Assembly: GCA_947623455.1 (NCBI GenBank)
Contig: OX392528.1
Coordinates: 54,888,322 to 54,952,321 of the forward strand
Direction: 5' to 3'
Length of the DNA: 64,000 nucleotides
Source of the DNA: Mimachlamys varia
Taxonomy: Eukaryota; Mollusca; Bivalvia; Pectinida; Pectinidae
Shown here: positions 1-10,000 of the stretch, piece by piece
How the letters are laid out: each line of letters begins with the position of its first letter
Position numbering within the stretch: the first letter of the stretch is position 1
The notes under the pieces: model-generated
Databases searched by the model: none
What the model saw: the letters and a program-made list of their open reading frames with translations, nothing else
Told to the model about the DNA's origin: nothing
Position numbers and translations under genes: made by a program

Positions 1-14
1 ACTACACAAACGAT

Positions 15-79
15 CATCGTCGGAAACCCATCGTACACTACTCTGACGTTTGCATGTGTACCATGGGTTTCCGAAGGTG
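15..79. mobile_element. 65-bp TIR mini-element with 9-bp TSD
   Basis: The element begins CATCGTCGGAAACCCA and ends TGGGTTTCCGAAGGTG, so it is little more than two inverted termini. It is flanked by the identical 9-mer acaaacgat at 6-14 and 80-88. The same termini bound larger elements at 15137-15557 and 51479-52435. A 9-bp TSD is typical of Mutator-like (MULE) elements; assignment to that superfamily is inference because no transposase is present. Confidence 0.8.
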
Positions 80-88
80 ACAAACGAT

Positions 89-1085
89 ACAACATTTAGA
101 TTGTGGTAGAGAGATTTAGTATGTAGTCAAGATAAACATGAGAACTTAGCGATTCAAAGACAGCCTGAAGGTTTCTCTAAAGATTTTGAGATCAACACAG
201 ATACCAGGGAGACTCTCGCTGCTGATCGCTTTTCCTGGAGCAGTTCAATAACAACAGGAGCTAAGAGAGCGGAGGAACGGCGTTCTCGTCAAGCTGACCA
301 GAAAAGACAGATGCGTAAGTCTAGAGCTATCAACAACAACAACACAGCGCCTTCCCACTTCCGCCATACCTGTTGAAGAAGTTTTCTTGTCCAGAAAGGT
401 CTAACCAGTCACCTTCGAATTCATCAAAACAGCTCGACAGCTAAACGATGTTATGGTCATCTTCGTTTACAAAGGACGGAAAACAAAACAAACCACAAAC
501 TTATGTGGACCTAAACTAAAGTGTAGATTGACTTTCAGAAAAAAACACCATAATGGCCATACTCGTATATATGGTCATTGCGTTTGTCAATTTTACCGAA
601 AGTCGACTAAATTGACAAAACTGTTAATATTACTCTGAACATCTTAATTCATGGCCATAAATGTAATAAAAGCGACTGAAACAAATTTTCAGGCCCCTGT
701 TTTCAAGCATGCCACAACACACGCGTAGCTTGTCAACTCGTGCACACGATCGTGCACGCTACATATGTTACACCAATACACTCTAACTGATAATAAATTG
801 CACGTTATTTCGAATATGTTGGCATGCAGACATCTTTAATTAGCATAACTTAGAGAATGTGTAAGTTTTGTAGCATATTTATCTTGTGACATTGAATTTT
901 TACCATCATAGGCCTTTTAATTGAGTTTCAGGTTTATTTCTTTTCCTTTGAGTTTTATTATTCAATATTCTTAATATAAAATATAATAATATAAAAAATG
1001 TCCTGGAATTAGATTCTCAAACCAGTGCGTCTCAAAGATTTTAAAAAACAATTCTCAGTTTCAGCATAATACAAGTTTAATTTTA
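89..1085. other. Unassigned non-coding stretch
   Basis: No conserved coding region is recognised. Around 225-376 (+) there is a short open frame rich in Arg, Lys, Gln and Asn with no family I know; it could be a degraded exon or chance. The rest is AT-rich, with no convincing tandem or inverted repeat seen. Confidence 0.4.
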
Positions 1086-1086
1086 G

Positions 1087-1319
1087 GGTGGTCGTGTGGT
1101 ACAGTGGATAGCGCACTTGAATTGCTTTTCACTAAGGCGGCCGGGGCTCGATTCTCCAGTCGTACGTGGAAAGGTATGGGGTCACCAGCCCGATTACGCG
1201 AGTTTTCTCCAGGTAAAAGGTTTTCTCCCACACCGAGATCCTCCTGGCTAACAATTCAAGTGTGATTTGTATAAATCAAATAACTTTAACCGTTTCATAA
1301 TTGTTGTAAATAAAAATAG
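1087..1319 (+). mobile_element. tRNA-derived SINE (family 1)
   Basis: The 5' part resembles a tRNA promoter: a box-A-like stretch (tacagtggatagcgc) and a box-B-like stretch (ggctcgattctcc). It then runs into a shared body (ggaaaggtatggggtcac) and a tail (aattgttgtaaataaa). Homologous copies lie on the minus strand at 5197-5444 and 48573-48788, and a tail fragment at 39588-39655. RNA polymerase III transcription is inferred from the boxes. Confidence 0.75.
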
Positions 1320-1756
1320 ATAAAGTTTATACATATACTTAACTTTATATAAGCATATCACCAAATGATGTGTTTCATATATATTTTAAGAATGGTTAGG
1401 TTCATGCTTAAATATCTGAAAAAATGCCTACTAGATACACAAAATAGTGACGAAGATAAATCACATTGTATTTCATGCTGTACCTGCAGTTGACATCTCA
1501 ATAATGGAGTGACAGGTGAACGAAAGAAATGTAACATTGCATAGTCCGATAAAGGGATATGTAAAGGGTAACCCGGGTGTGCAGATTTTCGGACGAGTTC
1601 CGAATCTTTCGTTTTTTTTTCTTCGTGTTTATCATTATTGTAAACGTTTCAGCTGTTAGTATTAAGATTCGTTCACTTGAAAATTAATTTCATAATGAAC
1701 AAAATATTCTACATGTATTTCATTAATACGGATATCAGATGAGAAGGATATACGGA
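1320..1756. other. Unassigned non-coding stretch
   Basis: About 440 bases of AT-rich sequence between the SINE and the reverse-transcriptase remnant. No coding region or clear repeat is seen. Confidence 0.4.
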
Positions 1757-1782
1757 TATCATACGAGGCGGAATATCAGGAC

Positions 1783-2034
1783 CACAGGGACCTGAGAATT
1801 TGTTACAGCTAGTTTGGGATCTAAACTAGGGTGTTTAGAGTAGTTTTACACTTTAGGGGGGTTTAGATCAAATTTCGATAAAAATGCCTTCCCAATGGTC
1901 ATGAAGCCTTAATGATCATTGAGGGGGTATTTCTTTTTATCGAAAATGGATCTAAACCCCCAAAAGTGTAAAATTACACTAAACCTCCTAGCTTAGATCC
2001 AAAACTAGCTGTAACAAATTATCAGGTCCCTGTG
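1783..2034. mobile_element. Palindromic hAT-like MITE, 8-bp TSD
   Basis: A 252-bp near-perfect palindrome beginning CACAGGGACCTGAGAATT and ending with its inverse. It is flanked by the 8-mer atcaggac at 1775-1782 and 2035-2042. Relatives are at 38928-39075, 39245-39440, 43280-43426 and 63172-63969. An 8-bp TSD is characteristic of hAT elements; the superfamily is inferred from that alone. Confidence 0.85.
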
Positions 2035-2147
2035 ATCAGGACGGGTAACGGACAACTTGCCTTATCTTTAAATATCACTTTCAGGTATATCGACGATGTC
2101 TGACTGTTTGTCTATATAAACAATAAGAAGTTTGCTAACAACGTCGA

Positions 2148-2379
2148 CCGTTGGTTTGGTTTAGTTTGTTTTACGTCATATCAACAGCTATGGTCATTTC
2201 AGGGCGTGCCAGGTGTTTGTGGTGGAGGAAAGCCGAAGTACCCGGAGAAAACCACTGACCTATAGCTACTGTAAGTACCTAGCAACTGCCCCAGGTGGGT
2301 TTTGAATTCGCAACCAAGAGGTGGAGGTCTAGTTGTAGAATGTCGAGACAACTTAACCACTCGGCCACCGAAGCCCCTC
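2148..2379 (-). mobile_element. tRNA-derived SINE (family 2)
   Basis: Read on the minus strand it starts with a tRNA-Ser/Leu-like head (ggtggccgagtggttaag) followed by a box-B-like ggttgcgaattc. The insertion is flanked by acgtcga at 2141-2147 and 2380-2386. The uninterrupted paralogue near 18500 shows the joined site (accacgtcgatag). This family is distinct from the SINE at 1087. Confidence 0.75.
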
Positions 2380-2469
2380 ACGTCGATCTTACAATACTCT
2401 TCTTAATTTGAAATAAAAGATACGCCATACTCTTCTTCGTCAGCTTCTTACCTCGATTTTTATATTTAA

Positions 2470-2854
2470 AGGCCCAATATACGTAATTTTTGGCAAAGCT
2501 TGAAGTGAAAATCAAGCCTAATAACTTGTTATATTTATAGATTTAGTTAAGATAAACTGATATCAGCAATATTCAAGATGAATTCTCACGCGGTTACCGG
2601 TACAGCAGCAGTTGAAACTCGGTATTTGTAAACACGCGTCCATTTTGAACTGTCTTCTACCTGCGGTTTGTTGTTGAAGTGGGCCACACCTGAATTATTT
2701 TCAATTCTTTGGATTTTCCTGTCAAGATTTTCTTGTTAATTACCGCTCAGGTTTACTTCGTTTTAGACTTATTTTTGTATGGTTATCAACTGGATTTTTT
2801 TCCATAATTTTTAATTCTGAAAAATTTCCTAAAGTTACGTATATTGTTTGGCCT
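2470..2854. mobile_element. TTAA-type MITE, copy 1 (385 bp)
   Basis: Inverted ends (AGGCCCAATATACGTAA and its inverse) lie between two TTAA tetranucleotides (2466-2469 and 2855-2858). Uninterrupted copies of the host sequence at 18580 and 29645 contain a single TTAA at this point, so the TSD is demonstrated. Other copies are at 28230, 31490, 37924 and 53154. TTAA targeting is known for piggyBac and Kolobok families; which one applies here is not decided by the sequence. Confidence 0.88.
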
Positions 2855-3400
2855 TTAAACTATGACCAACATGGACAGTTTACGTCTAACGCTATACGAT
2901 AAACGTGACGATTTCAATTTCATAATCGTTAACTTTCCCTTTCTTGATAGTAATATAACATATCTGCTTCTCCAACCTATGGTGTTTACATGTCGTAGTT
3001 GATCCGTTATACTACATATACACATGTACATGTATATAGTAGCTATAGCTAAAAGGATTGTTCAAAATATCGAGAATTTTGTAATAAGACAAACGAACTA
3101 CAAAGGGATGCGAGAGATGCAGGTTGATGAGAACTATGAGCAAGTTTTATGGTCGCCATCTTTGTTTCATTTAGAAATATTTTGCTTCTTTGTTTGACCA
3201 AGATTTACATGGCGACTGTCGTCGATGAAGCAGAAGACACTTACACTTCCGATACACCTGGTCTTATTCTCTTGGTTTTTTTTCACAAGGGTTTCCATGT
3301 AAATCTTTCATTAATTCATATTTTGGTCCTTGTTTAATCGAGTTTGAGTTTGGATTATGGTTTTGTTGACGCTTCAGTATTGTTTGATTTTTTTTTATTG

Positions 3401-4024
3401 TTTTTCAAGTAACAACAACTTTGTTCCTGACTTTGACTTTTAATATACTTATTGTCCAAAATAAGGTACAAAGGATTAGGCACAAGTTATGAAAACTTGT
3501 GTGATCATCTCCTATCAACAAAATATCTGATCCAAGTACATGTACATTCATTGACATAATCGTTATACAATTGTACAAATTTATGCAAATGCATGGTAAG
3601 TACTATGCAGATACATTCTCCATATAACGACTCTTTTTTCTCGTAATAGTAAACGACTTTTATCACAATGCAGACGTTTTTTTCTTGTTATAACATCGTA
3701 ACGAGTTTATCTCATCATAACGACCATACGGCTTCCGTAATAAAGTTGATGACCTTGTGAAGTCCAGAAATTTATTTATCCGGAAGCTACTCCTTTTTCA
3801 CTGGAATATTAGAAAATCCTATGGAGAAATCATTTACAGAAATCAATTTAAATCTTTCTATTTTTTCTTTAATCAATTACAGCAATAAATTTTAAAAAAT
3901 GCCTTATAATAAATGTTGATGTATAGTTGATAAAAATACAATAAAATGTAATCAGAATCATATTTCAAAGCTTTTTGGACTTTTTTTAAAAAACAGATCG
4001 CTCCCACCACTGATTAAAAAAAAC
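3401..4024. other. Upstream region of LYPLAL1
   Basis: AT-rich sequence before the LYPLAL1 start codon. No TATA box or other promoter element can be assigned with confidence. It should contain the promoter and 5' UTR, by position only. Confidence 0.35.
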
Positions 4025-7000
4025 ATGGCGACCACCGTTGGATCGATTCTAACTCCGCGGATTTTCAAACAGACAGGACCAGTGTGTAATGCCGTGGTTT
4101 TGTTCCTACATGGATCTGGTATGTTTACACTACAGAACTGGCACAATTAGCAGCACGTTCTATCGTGGAGTAGAGAAGTTCCATACATTACTTATCACGC
4201 TAAAGCTGGTTGTAAGTAAAACCCGGAACGGCTTGCCAAACTGAATATGGAAAACCCGGAACGGCTCAAATAAAACATGAGTTAAACAGGGACGTATACG
4301 TCCCAGGTTAAAATAAAAATAAAAGCGTAACAGTGTTTAAAATTATAAAAATAAAAATTGCTTATACCTTTTAATAGTTATGAATGGTCATGAAACACTG
4401 GTGGTAGATACATATTTATTCAATAGCAGTTTTATTTTTTGATAAAAAAAAGACACGAGAAATACATTAAGCATCTAAGAATATATTCGGTTATTTATTC
4501 CTAAGTATGACCACGGACTATCTAAGTCCGTGGTGTGACAGAATTTAATGTACAAATCGCATGAACTAAAATATCGGCGCTTCCTCAGAAGAGATTTTCA
4601 CTGGGACGATATCAAAACAGGAAAACTTTTTTTTGTTAGAGTTTAACTTGCTCTGTCAGCTTAAAGTAAATTTACATCTAACATATATAGGGAAAAAATT
4701 ATACGGAATATTAATATAATCAGACTAATTCCTTCAAAATAATAACATGTTTTGTTACAAAAGTCATAAATCAACTATATTATATTTCTTAGCAATAGCC
4801 CTCGCTTTGATTCTAAACTCAACCTGACAGTCGTGATAAACCATTAATTAATATCATGCAAGTTTTATGCAAAAGTTTGCAAATGCTAACAAAAAATCAG
4901 AAATTACCTATATTGTACTTTTACACAATAATCCCAACATTCTGGTAATTGTACGAGAGATAAATGTCAACCTGACTGAACAGTAATTCACAACTAATAA
5001 AGATAAAAGTTTAGTTTTTTTGTGATGTTCTCCAAAGGGGAAAAACTCACCTAAATCTCTAAAGAACGTCAAAAATCTTCGATTGGAGGCAGACGGCTTA
5101 GTTCCAAGTTAGGTCCTGTATTAAATAAATAAATATAATTATTGAAAATTCTCAACTTTAATAGTCATTATTTAAATAAAAACTTTTAATTTTTTAATTT
5201 TACAACAATTATGAAACAATTATCAAACTTATATTAATCATTCTTGTTGGCCAAGATGTTATTGCGCGAGGGATATTATTGTGGGAAAACACTATATATA
5301 CTAGAGTGGAAAAAGTCTCAGAAAACCCACGTGGTCGGCCAGGTGACTCTATACCTACAGTATTTACGTCCGGTCGCAAAGCCGAACCCCGGCCGCCTTG
5401 GTGAAAGGCAAGTGCGCTATCCACTGCACCACCCGACCCCCAGGTCATTAATTGCCCTAGCTGGCCATTCCATGGCAGGGACATAACTTTCATGTATATA
5501 TATTAAGATATCGGGTTCATAAACATTAACAAATGAATCTTTTACATTCAATATTGGAATTTTAAGGGTGATAAAACACTAAAAAACAACGTTGAATTCC
5601 AGTTTCAGTATACGAAGTGTACAAAGTCAATTGGTCCAATGTCAAGGTTATGTGTGCGATACATTTTGTACAATGTGTGAACGTATAACGTCTGTCATTT
5701 ATGTAGGTGATACAGGAGACGGGGTTTCAGAATGGGTAAAAATGGCGTCCAGAAAAGAGTTCCACTTCCCCCACGTGAAGGTGTTGTTTCCTACAGCTCC
5801 CGCTAGGTGAGTAGGCTCTCCTTGGTAACCGAACTCTTAACCGATTCAGCGTCGTACCTTCTCAATCCTCGATATACAGGGGTTACTTGACCTACGCTCT
5901 CTATACCACTGAGGTATCGTCATTGCACAACTGAAGGCTTCGTGTGCGCCACCTTGTTGATGAGGCAAGAAGACTGGTTCGACCTTTTGCTGTACAAGAA
6001 GTGTACATCGAACGAATCTCGTGGTTACAAAAAGATAAAAATATACAAGCTTTGAAGTCGGTTGCGACTACTTTGTAATCTACAAAAGACAGGAATCAGC
6101 CTAGCAGTTAGTCAGTGTTTGTTTTAACCTGAGTGTACCTTCAGTTTTGCCATGACATATTCCAGGGGTAGAGAGAGCGTAGGCGATCGTAACCCCTGGA
6201 TATCGAGGATCTACCTTCTCTTGATCAGGGTTCTTTTACTACATAAAATTACGTTTTAGAAATTACAATTTTCTTGTGAAAACCGGCAACAATATTGTGT
6301 TTGAAACATTTTTACTTATCACAAAATTAATTTTTCCGATAAGTTTTTAAAATATAATTAATGCTTCTGCAATGAATTACGATTTATAAATGAAACAAAT
6401 TAACGTTTGCGGTACAAGTTCTATTCACTGATATTTATCAGTCGTGTTGGCCCACGTACAGGCTCCCAATGTGACATAACTGGTACTAATATAAATAAGG
6501 TAACCACAGTACCCGGATGAAACCCACGTGGTATGGCAGGGAAGTAAGCCCAGATCTTTTTATTGAAACTCGGTTGTCTAAACGAACAGAACCTCGATCT
6601 TTGTTCAAAAATACGTAGTTACTTTCTCGTTTCAAGTCAACGTTTTGTCTTCAGAAGCATTGATGTAATTTTCTTTAAACAATTCTATCAATCTTATGTT
6701 GCAATTATGACCCATTTTGTTCAGAATTCTGGCTTTCATACAGGTCAAATTATTGGTTGAAGTATCGTTATGGTCAGCTAAACCATACTCCTATAGTAGC
6801 ATACTGTGATTTTACGATCAAAGCCCCCTACAAAGGCATTTTTTCCTGGTGATGTTTATAAAACAATGCATAGGAACTCATTCAACGGATATTTTCACAG
6901 ACCCTACACACCGATGGGCGGCGCCATGAGCACTGTTTGGTTTGACCGGAAGCAGATATCTCCTAACGTACCGGAACATGCGCAGTCAGTGGAGGACATG

Positions 7001-10000
7001 TGTACCAGCCTCTCGACCCTGATCCAACAGGAAGTGGACAACGGTATCCCAAAGTCAAGGATTGTCATAGGTAAGAAGATGTTTAAATTTTGAGGCACTA
7101 TGTTTTTCTTTTTTTGTAGGACGCCGGCCTCGTGATCGAAGGGTTACGAGTTCGAGTATCGGTCATGGCACTTGCGTTTTATCCTTGACAAGATACTTTA
7201 CACTGCTTGGTTCAGTATACTCATCTGCCAAGTTTGGTCATGTCGTCACATCACCCTGATCATGAGCTGTCACAGCGATCCAAAGGAGGCCAATCATCTC
7301 TGGGTATCCTTTTGGAAATGACTTTTGTCTCTCTTCAATGACATTTCGTTTAATTTTATTAATGCCATAAATCAAGTTTTACGTGAAATCTATACATGAA
7401 TTATCGTCTATAATGTATGTCTAATCAAACAACATGGTATTAATACTATATATCTGTCCGCTACAAGTATATCGCTCTATGAACAAGTTGACTTAGTGTC
7501 AATCGACCTTGTACTCGGTATGGAGGAGTGTGTATGGAATACTGGAGGATAACGTTTCTGTGTTACTCCAAACAGTAAGAGCGCATATATATGGTCTATA
7601 ATGTTACACGTATCATTCCGTACATATGTATGTGCGTTTGACTAATCATGGTGCAACCTGCGTCCACGTACGAGTGAATGAGTGCATGCCAAATACACTT
7701 TGTATGGCAAATGTTAATTGTAAATATGTAAAATATATTGAGCGTTAAAGGTGCACGTTCTACAGCAGCAGGCCGCTGCAGTGGGAGCCACCAATATTAA
7801 TTACCACCATGACTATTGGAGGTAATATTCCACATTTTGTAAAGTTTTTCGTTTGTTATTTTCCCATTTCACAAGTTTACGGTGCGTCGGTAAAACACGC
7901 ACCTTTGTTATTCACGTTTCTTTTTATATTATCAATGTTGGGGTGTTGTGTCCATATACATGTTGTCTACTCTTACATATACATGCATGTCATACCTAAG
8001 TCTCTTTTTATCTGCATTGACCTACCATTGTCTCATTTGTCTAACTGTTTGAATGTTTTTACCATATATACTCTCGTTCATTTCGACAAAGTCTATCATA
8101 CGGGAATAACTTAGATGCCTTTAAACAACATCGTGTGTAGAACGAGAGTTGGTGTATTCTATAGCAAAGCAAGTAGACTAAGTAACAAGTATTTAATTTC
8201 TAGTTATAATGAGGGTTTAGTCTCCATACTTTATGTAATACACGGTGCCAAAGCACTGCCTATTCTTATATATCTGTTGGTTATAGTTAGTGGTATCAAA
8301 AGTGTAAATGTTTTAAGTGATCGTGATCATAATAATTTGAATATAGGTAGCGTCCTTGTTTTTATCTTATCTCTTGCTTTCAGTTTCTTAGTGATCATTT
8401 TGTTATTGTTTATAAGTGGAGATGTCGAAATTAACCCTGGCCCAACGTCCGATTCTGTCTCGACTTCCTCGTTAGATTTATCTGAAGATTTTTCAAACGT
8501 TGGTAAATTTTCATTTGTTCACTTGAACGTCCAAAGCCTAAAACACAAACTGGATATATTACACACAGAATTAAGTGAATGTAGCATCCTGTCTTTTACT
8601 GAGACATGGCTCCACGAATCAGATAGTGATATAACAGTAAATATTCCTGGTTATCACAACCCAGTATGTTTTTATCGTAATGATAGAGCAGGTGGCGGGG
8701 TTTCTGTATATGTATCCAATGAACTAATATTCAAATCTCGTTATGATCTTAATGTTGATGGCGTCGAAAGTGTTTGGATTGAAATATCCTTCAAAAAGTC
8801 ACATATTTTGTTTGGAACATTTTACAGACCCCCTAATTCCAATATCCAACTCTGGAGTAAAATTGAGCAATCCATTGATCGAGCTTTTAACACCGGAATC
8901 TCTGATATTGTTATAACGGGAGATTTTAACGTAAACCTGCTTCAAAATCATCCCCATAAGGGCCATTTATGCGATATTATTAATACATACAACCTTACAC
9001 AACTAGTAAATGAATGTACCAATTTTACAGAAAATACATCCTCTATGTTAGACCTTATACTTGTCAGTAACCGTTCAATATTACAACGAACATTTGTCGG
9101 TGAGTCATTTCTAGACCAACCATTACGATACCATTGCCCAGTATTTGGAATATTTAACGTCACTAAAAGCATGGCTAAACCATTCAATCGCAAGATATGG
9201 CTGTACAAATATGCAGACTTCGGAAAGTATAAAAAGCTGGTATCAGATACTGATTGGTCATTTCTCGACTCCGATGACATAGATGAATCTTGCAAAAAAC
9301 TAACCAACGTACTAGATTCTATTTCTCGTGATTGTATCCCTAGTAAAACGATTATGGTTAAAAGTAGAGATCTGCCTTGGATGTGCCATGCCATCAGAAA
9401 GTTGATAACTAAACGTAAAAAAATACACAAAAAGGCGAAACAAACTAATCTAAATCATGACTGGCTAGAATTTAAAAATATTCGCAATAAGTGTGTCAAC
9501 CTAATTAAGCAGACAAAAGTTAAGTATTTCAAAAAACTGTCATCAGAATTATCTGTCCCTAATCGATCCAAATCATGGTGGAAAATCCTCGCAAAGTTCA
9601 CCTCTAAAGATACAGGCAAAACTAACATTCCTGTTATTAGTAGTGAAGGAACTCTTTATAATGAAGATAATGATAAAGCTAATCTTTTTAATATTTATTT
9701 TTCTAGCCAATCTAGAGTTGATGATTCTGCTACCCTACTTCCAGAAGATAACTCGTGTATCTCGCCTACCAAGCTTAATCATATTATGTTGACATATAAT
9801 GACGTCAAAGATGTATTAGTTAATCTTGACCCGTCTAAAGCAGTCGGACCAGACTTAGTTAATCCCAGAGTCTTAAAAGAGACAGCAGATGTTCTTTGTA
9901 TTCCTCTGGCTACTTTCTTCAACAAATGTCTTTCCATGTCAAAATGTCCGTCGTCATGGAAAAAAGCTAATGTCATACCTGTATATAAAAAAGGTAAACG

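Larger units (their letters stand above)
1757..3400 (+). mobile_element. Dead reverse-transcriptase remnant with three nested insertions
   Basis: Pieces of this stretch match the remnants at 18340-19190 and 29630-30300 base for base over long runs. One piece still reads YIDDV (near 2090), the catalytic box of a reverse transcriptase; another reads DKRDDFN-like (near 2900). The coding frame is broken by stops and frameshifts. Three later elements split it: a palindrome at 1783-2034, a SINE at 2148-2379 and a TTAA element at 2470-2854. The uninterrupted copies show the empty site for each. The element type (Penelope-like or another non-LTR group) cannot be settled from the fragment. Confidence 0.75.

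Noticed and set aside
8948..9430. 160-codon minus-strand ORF
   Set aside because: It is the antisense shadow of the retrotransposon ORF, which has clear EN and RT motifs on the plus strand.
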